The notes under the pieces were generated by a model, which saw only the letters and a list, made by a program, of their open reading frames with translations, was not told the origin of the DNA and searched no databases. From positions 27,510,067-27,574,066 of the forward strand of contig CM060201.1 of NCBI GenBank assembly GCA_030562195.1: a stretch of DNA of 64,000 nt, read 5' to 3'. This stretch comes from Nipponacmea schrenckii (lineage: Eukaryota > Mollusca > Gastropoda > Lottiidae). Shown in pieces: positions 24,320 through 37,900 of the stretch (positions are counted from its first letter, which is position 1; every line of letters starts with the position of its first letter). The position numbers and the translations under genes were made by a program.

Positions 24320-24800
24320 AGTTTCCAAAAAATAGTTAGTGTAATATAAAGAACATTTTCCCAACAAATAGTATATTATAAAGAACTGTTTCCCAACAAA
24401 TAGAATATTATAAAGAACAGTTCCCCAAAAATAGCTATTATAAAGAACTGTTTCCCAACAAATAGTATATTATAAAGAACAATTCCCAGCAAATAGCTAT
24501 TATAAAGAACTGTTTCCCAACAAATAGAATATTATAAAGAACAGTTCCCAAAAAATAGCTATTATAAAGAACTATTTCCAAACAAATAGTATATTATATA
24601 AAGAACAGTTCCCCAAAAATAGCTATTATAAAGAACTGTTTCCCAGCAAATATTATATTATATAAGAACAGTTCCCAAAAAATAGCTATTATAAAGAACT
24701 GTTTCCCAACAAATAGTATATAAAGAACTGTTTCCCAACAAATAGTATATAAAGATCTATTTCCCAACAAATAACATATTATAAAGAACAGTTCCAAAAA
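24320..24800. repeat. 29/30-bp minisatellite (gene 2 intron)
   Basis: About sixteen units like tataaagaactgtttcccaa followed by caaatagtat, alternating with a variant ataaagaacagttcccaaaa followed by aatagctat, so a higher-order repeat of about 58 bp. Lies in the intron of neuropeptide gene 2. Confidence 0.92.
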
Positions 24801-24974
24801 ATTGCATTTTATAAACAAATTTAATACATAAACGCAACACAATAAAAACAATTCACTTCTTTTATGAAAGTTTTGAAACGTATGTATACGGATGTATGAA
24901 TTTAGACTATACCTCTGTAACGGACATATACCTAAATTTAATATCACAAAAAAAAAAACTTATATAAAGTTTAC

Positions 24975-25085
24975 CTGTTTCTTTACTGTCAGTTGATTCT
25001 CTTAAAACAGTTTGTCTCTGAAACTGTATGAAACTGTATGCTCTATAGTAACTGAATTTGCAACTTTAACAACTGTGTTTTATAG
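24975..25085 (-). promoter_or_regulatory. TATA box and 5' UTR exon of neuropeptide gene 2
   Basis: Minus strand: CTCTATAAAAC at about 25085-25075, UTR exon ending AGTAAAGAAACAG, donor GTAAAC at 24974. Homologous to 17601-17690. A duplicated gaaactgtat lies within the exon. Confidence 0.68.
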
Positions 25086-25142
25086 AGAAATACACCCACT
25101 ATTTGATACTCCAGCGAATTATGGCTGATGTAGGAATACGCC

Positions 25143-25235
25143 AATATTAAATTGAAAGTTATAGAACCTGATTAATAATTGATATGATAAATGTTATCTG
25201 TAATATACCCTTGGGCATTCTCCTCTTTCAAACTT
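25143..25235 (-). promoter_or_regulatory. 93-bp upstream block, copy 2
   Basis: Identical base for base to 17753-17845; see that entry. About 60-150 bases upstream of the TATA box of neuropeptide gene 2. Confidence 0.65.
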
Positions 25236-25870
25236 TTGCTTTTTATTGGCTATCTGTTACGGAAGTCTCACGAATATTACAATGACTTTACCAACTTTCA
25301 GGTATCTTTCAATTGGGTCGTGATAAAAGCGCGGCAAATGTGCAATTAGCGTTAACTTATTTATTTATTTAATGTATATTAGAATCGTATTCCGATTTAA
25401 AATGTTTGACGTCACAGAAATTCAGGGAATTCGAAAGAAAAAAGCGGATGTTGGAAGGAGAGTTATAATAATCACATCCGCCCTACGTGTATGCTCCACT
25501 GCTGATGTCGCCAATGTTGTTGTAACTTGTAGCCTACACAAGAAGTAAGTGTTGGTGGGGAGCACCGGACCCTTGGACAAGGCGAGAACGGATCGCAAAC
25601 TTCATACATCGTACAAAATATTTAAGGTTTTTGATGACGTCAATATTATTAAATATTTTTTTTATTTAAATGAAAAATAATATTATTATTTTTCTTGCTC
25701 TAAGATAGTTTACTTCTGACCTAAAGCCAATAATCCGTTTTCAACGCATCAAAAAAATTTAACACAACAATATTAAATCTGTGATAAGATCAAATTGTCT
25801 GAATGGTTGAAATGAGTCTGAGAATTTAAGATCTTCTTCACAATATCATTATTATTACTAACAGTGTCTA

Positions 25871-25978
25871 ATACCTTGACTACAATAGCCATTGTCTTGT
25901 ATCACGGATGTTTGAAGCACATTTCTTTCATTTAAAAAATGGTCATACACGAAAGGTGGCTATTGCAGTCAAGGCATA
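25871..25978. mobile_element. Inverted-repeat MITE, family M3, copy 1
   Basis: Left end ataccttgactacaatagcc, right end ggctattgcagtcaaggcat. Inner parts also pair (cttgtatcacgg with catacacgaaag). Two longer copies at 47532-47718 and 54887-55046. Confidence 0.65.
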
Positions 25979-26399
25979 ATGAAGTTCGTAATAGCTTGAC
26001 ATCGTTAAAGTGATAGGAAATAAGCCTTAATCCGAATACTCGTAAAGAAAAAGGAAAGGATATTCTGGTAACTAAAACATTAGAAATTGCAATTTATGTG
26101 GTGCGACTTTATGGTCTATTACCTATCTGAAAATTATTAGGCCTTTATTTTTATTTTATTTCATTTTGTTTGTTTGTACGTTTGTTTGTTTGCTTGTTTG
26201 TTTGAAGGCAAACTAGCTAATATGGAGTAATATACTGACCTTGCCAAAATGGTCGTTATACTTAATGGTTTTAAATACACTTTATGACTGAAAGTAAAAG
26301 CGCGATTCTATTCCCAGAAGAATGATGTTCAATATTACTGACGTCAATCAATGATATCCACAATTTAAATTCGATTTTGAACATTCATCGTAGATCCTG

Positions 26400-28966
26400 G
26401 ATGTCATTAACAAGATACTTCACTAATTGTATTAATTCCAGTCGACCAAGCCAAGCCGGGAATAGGTAGGATAATCTGGGTAAGATCAATGCAAAAGGCC
26501 TAGTTAAAAAGGATACTTTGTGAACTAAAGTGTTTATCCTGTGGTAATTTATCTTTCCAGACCTGCATAAGCCGCCGCCGTCAGTCACTTCAGAAGCCAT
26601 CGAATACCTATATCCCCAAAATAAACTGACTGCCTTCTATTTTTTCCATTAAAAGTTTTAACTACTATTTCATCTCATTAATTAATATTTTCTCAAGTAA
26701 AAACACTTGAAACAGCCACTGGAGTCTTAGCTAAATTGGTCGCCATTATAGCAAAGACCATAAATATGGTCTTTGATTATAGTTATCGCAACGGCTTACA
26801 TGTCTACATTTTTCATAGGCTTATTAAAAAGAATTACGAAGACGGGACACTGTCCATCATATTTAATTGATACAGATGCTGTGTTGAATTGATGGGTTGC
26901 ATTGTTTGGAGATATTTTTGTGTTCGTGTAGTCAAGTCGCTTTCCATTCCTTGCTCTAGCCTATTTCACATTCAATAAAACTCACTGAGTAGTCAAATCC
27001 TCTTGTGTCCAGAATTATCCGCTTTTGAAAAATATGATGACTCTGCGATATGGAATAGACGTAATATATATAGAAATAAAAGGTACAATTCCTAGTATTT
27101 TTCAACGAATCGTGCGATTTTCGTCCATCTAGTAGGTCTACTTCTGGAGATAAATTACATCATTATAATTAAACCTCAGTAAATGGTGCAGAATCTGTCC
27201 AGTAATCAAATCGTGGTCAAAGGGAGATAATAACACATAGGTTTAGTCTGTAGTCTCCATAAAAATTACACACGACTCAACAAAATTATACAGTCACAAC
27301 ACGAAGAATTCCAAAAGAACCGATATCTTAAATTTAGAATACTAGAGTTTTACAAATATTATTCAAGGCTTAAAAAGCATATCTAGTTTTATAAAGATTA
27401 AGCTAAAAAATTAAATAAGCATTTTCTGGAAACAAAACGCTAACATTAAAAAGTTTTTAAGGCTTATTTGTGGTCTTAGAATGAACAATATATCAATGTT
27501 TTTGGGTGAAAACTACAAGAATGTATTCCTTATAATCCATAAAACTAAGTAATAATCAAAACTAAAAATTAACTTATTGAAAAACGGGTCTAAGAGTGTT
27601 ACTTAAAAACTTTTAAGCATAGGCCTTATATTACGGAAACTCAAATACGACATGCTTTTTTTTTTTTAAATTTCGACTTTGGAAAAATACTTATGACTTT
27701 GCAGTTTATTTTTTCAATAATTAATTTTAATTAGTTTACTTTTTTATATTTTATTTGTTTAAAATATTTGATGTATTTAGAACTAGGTTATTTTATTTAT
27801 CAGCATTTATGTTTTTTCAAAAACTTGTAGGCCTACAGTAGAACCTGTATTCGGAGACCACTCGAGGAAACGGTCTCTTAATGAAGGTGGTCTCTTATGA
27901 GAGGATAACGGTCAACTGCAGAATCATGTTGTTTAATTAAAACTACAATTGAAGGTTACTTAGAATAATTTTTTTAAAATTGGAATTCAACTAGGATAAT
28001 GGTTGGTGTTTCATCGCTAACAATAACACTATCACTTTCAAGTTTCTCTGGCACTCTTGGACCAATTTTGTTTCAATATAAAAGAGTCTATAGTAGGCTT
28101 CAGTTTGGCTAATACATTTGATTTATCCTTAAAGGAGTGCGCATGCATAAATTTCGACGTTACACGGTCACTTGATGGAAACAAACAAACCATCATCCTG
28201 TGCTTCCATTTCATAACCCATGACTTTGGAATTATGGATGCGCGTGCAATTTGAAATGGCGACTGAGCGATTCAAATTCTTGAAAAAAAAACTTGTCGCA
28301 ACCACAGGTGTGGTATAATGATTGTGTTAAAAAAAATGCATAAAAATCCATCTTTCCAAATATATCGAGGGTTGGTGGATTAGAGGTATGTGGGTACTCG
28401 AACCCATACTCTCGATGGTGCAGAAAATCCCCAATTTTTGTGGCTTATTTTGTTTGACTCTCCCCCAGCCATATCTATCCAAATAGTTATCAGAGGCTGG
28501 CGACGTCCATACTTGTAAGTTAATGCACGCTAACAACAAGGTCTAAGTTGAGTGCATGCATTATTATTTGAAATAGTAGTTATAGCTGTCTATTCACGTG
28601 ATAATTTCTATAAGGAATTGTTAATTTGAGATCATTTTGAACGTTGAAAACAGTTTATAACAGTTTCGATTGAAATTTATAATCACGTGACGTACATTTC
28701 AACGAGGTCAACATTCTAAACCACTGTGCTACTGTCAATTTTCACATAGAGGAAAACACGCAATGGGTTTCAGCACTTCGATGTGCTCTTTCTTACGGAT
28801 TTATTCAGTTTATCGCCATAAACGATTTGGCCAGTGGTTCAGCATTAGTTTGTAATAATGATTCATTGTAGATAGATTTTATTTTTCGGTGTTGCCTTGT
28901 TGAGAAACGTGTGTGAAGTGATATTTTAGTTTGCTTTATTTCGGTCTAACAGCCTCGTCTGGTATC
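26400..28966. other. Intergenic DNA upstream of BCKDK
   Basis: No conserved coding sequence seen. Holds a dispersed repeat at 27834-27908 and a region (28330-28540) with a tRNA B-box-like stretch on the minus strand. The last 300 bases should carry the BCKDK promoter and 5' UTR; no TATA box is evident. Confidence 0.5.
27834..27908 (+). repeat. Dispersed repeat (acagtagaacctgtatt family)
   Basis: Reads tacagtagaacctgtattcg, then gagaccactcgag and ggtggtctcttatgag. Its reverse complement recurs at 30655-30728. Two copies in opposite orientation. Confidence 0.6.
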
Positions 28967-31900
28967 ATGGCTTTGTTCAAATCAGCTGTTCAGCGCTTCC
29001 GTGTTCCGCATCAGCAAACTTTAGGATTATCCGTGGCCGATTATCAAAGAAACTTTTCGGATCATCGTCATTCTAACAACAGTGAAAATGAGTTTACTGA
29101 CAGGGAAAGATCCCGTTCTGTGACCTCATATTATTATCAGAGTGCCATTGACCAAGCAGCCATTAAGGTTTGTGTCTTGTATTACAGTATAAACCCTTGA
29201 TTAAGACCACTTGATGTGTAAAAATTGTACCTGTGTATATGTATTTTTTTATGACCTGAGAGCATATTCTTATTCCACGTTAAAAATACCAGGCTGAAAA
29301 TCTGATTCTAGATGTCCTGGCACGGTGTCATTGTTATCATTTATATTCTCCAATTTAGATAAAGCATGATATATTGTCCTAAATCTAACCCTGACAATCT
29401 AGACAATTATCCTATCTGTAATACTGGTAGGCTATGTTAATTTTATAATAGATCAGTAGAGATAGGCCAACCAGATATTCAGCACTGTGCATTGAAAATT
29501 GACACTTATGGCTGGGATTGAGCTCCACCAGGTTGTGAAGTAAAGATGACTGTATGCCTGGGATGGTAGGCCTATTTAGGTTCAAGGCTATTATTCAAAG
29601 GAGTGGCATGGGGGGAAATGAAATTGACACTAGTAACTGGATCTAGCCTAAACTTGATTATAAATTCTATTCTTAAACTGATTTATATACAGATAGCTTT
29701 ATTTTACTGAACCAAATTTTCATGAGCTGTATCACATAGAAATTATGTTATTTATTGATTTTTGGATACAATAATACCTGAGTAAACCAGTGGAAACCAA
29801 GATTAGAACTGACAAAGAAATGATATATGAGAAAAAGGTGCAGGTCTGCATTTAACCAGTATAGTCCAATCTGGTGCAGTAAAATATTTTAAATCAATGT
29901 CCTAATCATGATTCATATCAATAATGTGTTCAGTGTTAAAGAAAATAGCTTACACAGGCTATTATTCACGTCAATAAGTTTAGTTGAAAGGTTAATTTTA
30001 ACCGTCACACTGGTCATTAGATCCTAACTGAAGTGACTGCATTAAAAATAGAAGCTAATAAGAGAACTGACAAAAGTTTAGTCTAATTTTAGTTGAATTT
30101 TAAAAATTGTGCACTTTTCATGAAGTTCGCTACAACTATTTGCATATATGCCACACCCAAATCGAAAATGTAAGCATCAATTGCATACTGAATAAAACTC
30201 ATGTTTTATTCAAATTGTTTCTTTTAGGGCTAAGATTTAGAACATTAACACAATACAAATTTATTGGATTATGTGAATACAGACTGAATGATAATATAGT
30301 AAAAAATTGTGAAAGGACTTTGAACCCAGCTAAAAATAGATCTCTTGATTCATTATATTCCTATGTCTAGTAGAGTAAGAATGCTATAGAAATAGGTTAT
30401 GGGGCAAAGTGTAACAATCTTCAAGATTTCTGGACAATAAGAAATAAGAATGGGGAGAGAGAAATTAAGGGACCATGACATTGCAGCAAAGTGAAATCCT
30501 ATTATTTTCAAAATGTCTCATTAATTTGAAGATTCCCCAACAAATTGATTACTATACCGGTACCGATTTTGTATTTAAAATGTCATGTTCCAGTACATGT
30601 ACTATCAAATAAGCTTAAATGAGTTGAACAAGCTAAATTAAGCTTCAATGTTTCCTTCAACAAAAATATGAGAGACCACCTTTGGTAAGAGGTCTTGAGT
30701 GGTCTTCTAATACAGGATCTACTGTACTTGTTTGTGTAATGATCCTCTGTTGTTTTCACTGCCAAGATTGAAAATTCCTGATTAAACAGGACAAAATCTG
30801 TCTTGAAGAGCATTTATCATCAGACATTATATGTCTATCATCATGAATACCATTATCACAAATCAATATCTTGACATATAGTAGACAGACTTAGAATATA
30901 TTTCTATTATTCTTTTATACATATAAACCATCAATTATTTCTTTAAATCATCCAACTGATTAGAATGTTAATAGTTCAACATAGGTCAGTTATGGTTTGC
31001 TGTTTTGACCTGCTGACCGATGTATTGACCCTTGATAGGCCATTTTTGTGGTTGACACTTAAACTTTATTTAATACCGGTAAGCTACTAATAATAGAACT
31101 TACTAAATATCATAAATGCAGAAAAACCACACCACAAAATTCTTTTGTTGATTGTTGCAATTTGACCTGTTAAAGGCATAGTTTGATTGATTGGAGTTGA
31201 TTAGGGTTTTGAATATGTACTGGCTAGAAATGCATGAAAATCGAAAAATTTATTCAGCGATACCGCGAATTATGAATTTTACTGTCTATTTCTATAATTG
31301 GTCAAATGAATGTCCCTTGTCTGTTTAAGACACAATTAACAATTGTGTGCGACAGTCAAACTTGTGTTTACTGGCCTTGTATCAAACCTCAATTTTTGTG
31401 TAAAAATTATTTCTGTTATGAACTTTTATTGGATGATCCAATATTTACATGACTATACTAGCAAAAACTTGCAATTCATAAGAGATATTTGTACATCTAT
31501 TAAAGAAATTCAGTATATGCTTTACATGTAAAATGCCAGTTTCAGTCAATTTTAGAGAAAACTGGTTTATTGATTATAAACAAAGACTTTTTTGCAATTA
31601 GTTGCATTGTTTGACTTTGATTTGATAATCGATATGATAATCGGAAAATATCCACTGATTAGCTTTGAATACATTATCCACGTTGAATAGTTGAAATGAC
31701 GACTCGTTATTTCTTTCAAGAGAGAATATACAGGTATAAAAAAGAGTTTTTAGACCGCTAGTGTTTGGTGACTTTTTGACTGGACCTTATTGTTTACTGT
31801 ATGAAGTTGGGTACCAGTAATCAAATTAGTTAAATTTTTTTAATATCACTAACCTATACTTGAGCCTTTTCTTAACTGAACATGTTGGAAATTCCTTGTC

Positions 31901-34900
31901 TGAGGTACTTGTACTTTTGAAGGAATTATGCTATTTTCGTACACTTCTGAATAAGATTTACACATAGACCAATCAAGCCTCGAAAATAGCATCCGTGGAC
32001 TTTAACCCACCCAATTGGCAAGAGTTCTAATGGTATATCTGTGTGTTCTATATGTCTTAATCTAGACTAGTACTAGAACACAGTATAATGTGTTTGTTCT
32101 TTCTGAGATCAGCTGATAGATTATAAATAGAAAGTGGGTAGGTATTTCTAGTTCAATGTATTTTCCATGTACTATATGAATTTATAGAGAAACTGGGTGG
32201 AACTGAATAATAAAGTTCAAGGTCAAAAAGTTCTGCAGAGACATTCTTGTAGTTTTTATTAGAACCATTGATAAGGCCATTTTCCAAATTACAGTGTTAG
32301 TCAACTTGTCATTGTCCATTCCCCATGACTTTTTTTGAAGTATTTTTAGTGAAGTAATTTAAATTTTAGTAAGTTTGTATAAATGCCTTATAAACTAAAA
32401 AAAACGTATATTTTGTTTTTTAATTGTTCACTTTTTCTTTTTCTTGTATGAATAGGCCTCCTTTCAACATCAAAAAATAAAATCGGTTTTCTGGTGTCTA
32501 AACTAAATCAACCTCTGAATAACTTACACTGTTTACAAGATACATTGACAGCAACTTGGAATGCTGTTAAGGTCAAGGACAGTACAAATTCTGCAAGCAT
32601 CCTGTTAGTTGTTTACTGTCTGACCTTAACCTTTAAGGACAAAATAAGTGGACAAATTGGTAGAACTTTTGTTTTAATGTGGAGTAGGTCTATAATTTTG
32701 GCATGAACAATTGCGTTTACACACAAATATTACTAATGAGATCATCAATTGATACTTTTGTTAAAGAAGGTTAAATTAATTTATTTGAATTTTAGATTGC
32801 GTCATTGTTGTGCTTCTTCTCATAGTGTCACGTGATACTTTACAGTATCTATAAATACCAGTTTATGTAACCGGTTCATTGTGGGGAGTGATAGTAGAAA
32901 TATGCATAAGCTTACATACCATGGAATCATAATGGTTTAGTCGCAAATTACTAAAATGGTTTTATCTGAAAATAGTAGATTATTAACATTTATAGACTGA
33001 TCTTGAATAAAGGGGCTTTCAGAACTTTTCTGATTGAAATTCATCACATTCCTTCCCAACAAAACCACAAGATAACAATATAGGCTCCTTGTTTAAAACG
33101 TAAAGGTATAAAATTTATCCAAATGATGTAGAGATTGGGGTGTTTTTAAACTGCTGATTATTCCAAATTATACCGCTATCAATACTTAATCAAAATGCCT
33201 GAGAGATATTTGGCCAAAAACAATATTTTGGGAAATTTTTCCATTGCAAATTGGTGAGCGTGCACCATTTCATCCTATTAGCATAAAGATTTAGATCAGA
33301 AGTGAAGCAATATTGTATTTCATTCTTTGTTATATTTATTACAAAAACTGATAATAAATAAAGATTGTAACAAATGATATAGAAACTGTGTCTGATGATA
33401 CTTCAGTAAGAAAAAACTACTTAATATATAGTATGTTTTGAATATGGTGTAGGCCTAGTCATATTTATATGCCCACATGAATATGTTACTGCCCTTTGCT
33501 AAGTAAAATCGCATCAAAATTTTATTGTGGGTGCAAGATTAGCTACCATTTTTAATGGATTTTGATAAAACTTGGTGAGAGCATTGGAATTTATAAGACA
33601 GCAGAAAGTTCGAAGTTGACAATTTTTTGAAAAACTGTTATTGAGTTATAGCCCTTGACAAAATTTTATTGTGGGTGCAATAGTAGCTACAATTTTCAAT
33701 GGATTCTAATGAAACTTGGTTTGATCATTGGAATTTAGCTGCCAGTTAAGTTCGAATATGACAATTGTTCAATGAATGGTTTGCGAGTTATTGCCCTTGA
33801 TATAGTAAAATAACGTCAAAATTTGATTGTGGGTGCAATAAAGGCTACAATTTTCAATTGATTTTAATGAAACTTGGTGTGAATATTGGGATTGATAAGG
33901 GTGGCGGTCAAGTTTGAATTTGACAATTTTGATGAAGATTTTTTTTTTTAGTTTTTGCCCTTGACTTAGTAAAACCACGTCAAAATTTTATTGTGGGTGC
34001 AATAGAAGCTACAATTTTAAATGGAATTTGATCAAACTTGTTGAGAGCTTTAGAATTGACACGACAGCGTTCAAGTTCACATTTGACGGCTTAGAAGAAG
34101 TGTTTGTTTGTATATATAGATGCTATTAATCAAAGGAAAAAATGATTTAACAATGCTTATGGGTGGGCATATGTTACTTTGCCTGGCAAGCTATCTTGAA
34201 TATTATATCTCAAATACATGTATGATAATTTAAAATGTACATTGTTTTTCATAGCCATGACTTCTCATTAAAATCTCGTTGAAACTTTTCTAATATCACA
34301 TGAAATCCTGGGCAATGCCTTACTGTCTCGTCAAAATTATCTACATGCCTATAGAAATAAAACAAAGAAATGAAGAAATATACTACTGTCTTCATCTAAT
34401 ACAATGATTAATGCAGAATGTTTCAGTGGTAACAGTTTATTTTTACATTGTTTGTTCAAATTAAGACACCTGACTCAATTATCATGATATTTTTCTCGTT
34501 TACACGTATCAGGGTTAATGTTCTGTATTTATACAGTTAACATGTGTTAAAACTGTGCTCGAGTCCTTGACTCAGATTTTGAACTGCAAGGTCCTGATGA
34601 TGTGAAATTGTGCATGTGAAGACTATTTAGTGATTAGGGTTGTTGAAAGATTGAAGTTACTTTCACTAGAAAGAACTGGTACAGAGTTGATGTAGTGTTC
34701 ATGGCTAGTAGGGCATAGTACTTCTAGCAAAAACCTAGAAGTCAAAAATATCATAATATGTCATTATTACACTCATTGTCTGGAAGTACCAATCAAAACT
34801 GAAAGTAAATTACCATGATACTCATATAGATAAAACAACAAATCACATCAACTTTTTTAAAAGTTTAAGGCTTATCTAATGTGAGGATTTGTGTTGTTAA

Positions 34901-37900
34901 GATTAAATTTATTGTTAAGATTTGATTAATCTTAACTTAATCAGACGCAGAGGTGTTTCTAGGAATATGTATAGGCCAGGCTATAAAAGGGGCAAACTTT
35001 GCAAGGCATTGAAATGCTCACTGTTAACAAATTTGAACTTGAGAAGGGATTTTGGGGAAAGGGCTTGAGAAAGCCACCCTTATTTCTTTCTGTAGATAGA
35101 TTTTCTCATTTTTTGAAAAAAAATTGTTGCGAACTTGAAACTTCTGCAAACACTGACTGGGAAGAGCTAGCCAATCAGATCAAATCGCTGGTCAAAGGCT
35201 CATTTCTACACCTACAAATCAAAGTGCAGTGCCTTAATTTGATATGGATATTTGGGATATGATGGTATATGAACATGGTTCATACAGGAATGTTGTGTTA
35301 CCGGTACTCTAAAAGCCAATCATGTTTAATTGGTTGTCAAATATGACCTACACTGTGATGTAGATCTTTAGAAGATTTTTGCATCAAATTAGCTGATTCA
35401 TTAGACAATGAAATATGGAGAAATTTGTTGCGATATTTTTGAATCTTCCACATTAGAATTCATAGAAACAGCCCTGGTTTACTGCCAGGTCATAAAACAG
35501 TAAGCATGGTTGTTTATCACTGCAAGCAGACGTTAATCTTGGCCAAAAATAACTTGCCATGGCCTTGATTTCATTTTTCTTTTTCATTGAAATATCTTTT
35601 AAATCAAAATCTATAAGCTTACGAAATCTATAGATAAAATAATTTTTGGTACAGTATTAGCAACTTGTATTAAACGCTATTTCCAAACTCAGAATCTCAG
35701 TCAAATCAAAAAATGTAGATTGAATTCAAACAAAGACAACCACTTTGTGATTTGTTTGTGTTCTTTACCATTCATGTAACTATTGACACTCTTTATATTA
35801 TAAATACCGGTACCAGTACTTCAAAACTATCAAAAAACCCCCGAAATTGACTTTTAGTGTAATTGATTTTATCAACACAAAACGATCTAAGACTAACAGT
35901 ATTATTTTGAGGCTGATATTCAAATTGTCAAATCAAAAATATTCAACAGATATGAAAAAAGATTGTTTGCTTTGCTCAGACATAAAGTAGCCATTTTTTT
36001 TTATGTATTTCAGCCTTCAGTCAGACTGACCCCAGCAGCTATTTTATATTCAGGCAAAAGTCAAGATAAGAGTCACATTTTAGTAAGTGAATATATTTTT
36101 ACTGTCAAGAAATTGTAAGTGGACTTGACCTATCCAAAGGTTGACTGCTCATTATCAATGTCAAGGCCATCATCAATGGATTGAATGTTTTCTTGTTTAT
36201 TTAGTCCACTATGAATAGACATTATTAAAGGGATTGTAAAGAGGTTTTCTAAAATAATATTTTGGTTATGGGGCACTAACAACATCAACATGCGCCCTTT
36301 CAATTTTCACTCAGATGTATGTGGTTCCAATGATTCCATAAAAAGAAATAAAAATGTTTGATCAGATATGCTTTATCACATTAGGCCTTTCCCAAACATG
36401 TCTGGCTAATATTGCCAAATTAATCAACAAAATATACACATAAATAACCTGCAAATGATATGTCTAATGATAAGTATGAAAAGTATTTTTGCACCTTTTC
36501 AAACATTCATAAGCAGACTGTTAAGCATGAAGTCTGCCATTGCTAGAAACTATTTTTGGTTTTGTATTGCAGAGAAGTGCCCAATACCTACATAAGGAAT
36601 TACCAGTGAGAATAGCTCATCGTATTGCTGGTTTCCGAGGGTTACCATTTATTGTTGGTTGTAATCCTACTATTTTACAAGTTGTAAGTAGTTTAACTTT
36701 CCCAGTTCCAATTGATGACAAGTCATGTAAGAAGAAATTATGATTTCGATGTCAAATTGTCTTTCTCTTGGAATTAACTGCCTTCTAATTCTTACCAATT
36801 TAATAATTAAAAATTCTCTGTAAACTTTCTGTAAGAACCCTGTTGTGTATTTAACCATCACATATTATTGAATTCTAGCAATATGATTGGTCAATAATAT
36901 CATTTATGTAAAATTGTCAATCAAAGGTTTTAAAAAATGTGTTTGAATTATCTAATTGTGTTCATTTTTCAGCATGAACTTTATATAAGGGCGTTTCATA
37001 TTTTATCAGAATTCCCACAAGTAAGTGAACAATAGTTTAATAACTTATGATTATGCTTATCTGAACAGAGTATTTATTGATTTGCTGAAGATTAAATCCA
37101 TGACCAGTGTTTTCGAGATTTGACCAAGATACATTAGGACTGCTACTGTCCTGTTACAAAAACCAAACCTCTATTTTAGTTCTATGTACTGCAGCTGATT
37201 TAGTCTGATAGCATCTTTCCTGGCATTCCAATTAAATTTCATAGTGGACAAGAAGAAAATTCTGTTTTTTTTATAGATTCGAGATTTAAATATTGAAGAA
37301 GATTTTTCAGAAACTTTACGTAATCTACTAGATGACCATAAAGATGTAGTAACTTTATTAGCAGAAGGTTTTGCTGAATGTCGTAAACATATTAAGGTAG
37401 ATCCCTTATTCACAAAAACCTTATGTATGCAACAACAAAGTTTCTCAATACTTGTTTTGTGAGTTGAGCTCCATTTACTGTTCATTATTTCAAATTTTAG
37501 ACTTATTATCTGACTTCAAGACAATCACGAAAGTTTAAGCTTTAATGGTGGTACTGTGTTGTTAAATCGAGCTGCTGGTTACACAGCTATTAAATTAAAT
37601 TCAGTAAATTGAGAAGATTTAGAAACAGTGCTTTGGTTTTTAGCTTTGTAGTTTTATTTTCATGCTCTTATGTCTGTTTTGTAGGATGAAAATTTAATCA
37701 AAGGCTTTCTTGATAAGACCTTGACCTCGAGACTGGGAATACGGATGTTGGCTGAACACCATTTAGGTCTACATATTGAAAAGGTATGTACTTGTTTTGT
37801 AGTTGTTCTTATGTAGCATACATCAAGTAATCTTTCAGTAAGCTTTGTCTATGCGATCCCGTAAGCTATTTTTATAGATGTGTAGATTGGTTTGAGTTTC

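Larger units (their letters stand above)
20600..26400. repeat. Tandem segmental duplication, copy 2
   Basis: Collinear with 13225-19010, as described there. Copy 2 has a broken neuropeptide C-terminus, an amplified minisatellite (24320-24800) and a hAT-like MITE (about 23643-23869) not present in copy 1. Confidence 0.88.
29168..36013. other. BCKDK intron 1
   Basis: A 6.8-kb intron. It holds a dispersed repeat (30655-30728) and a pearl-like element (33464-34196). No other coding sequence seen; several open stretches lack any recognisable domain. Confidence 0.6.

Noticed and set aside
24594..24947. 117-codon open frame on the minus strand with repeated GNRSLYTICWE-like text
   Set aside because: Translation of the 29/30-bp minisatellite; periodic by construction.
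28330..28540. Possible tRNA or tRNA-derived SINE (gggttcgagtaccca on the minus strand)
   Set aside because: A B-box-like stretch is present but I could not fold an acceptor stem, D-arm and anticodon arm around it.
34999..35262. 87-codon open frame in BCKDK intron 1
   Set aside because: No domain, no splice context to neighbouring exons, and composition like the surrounding intron.
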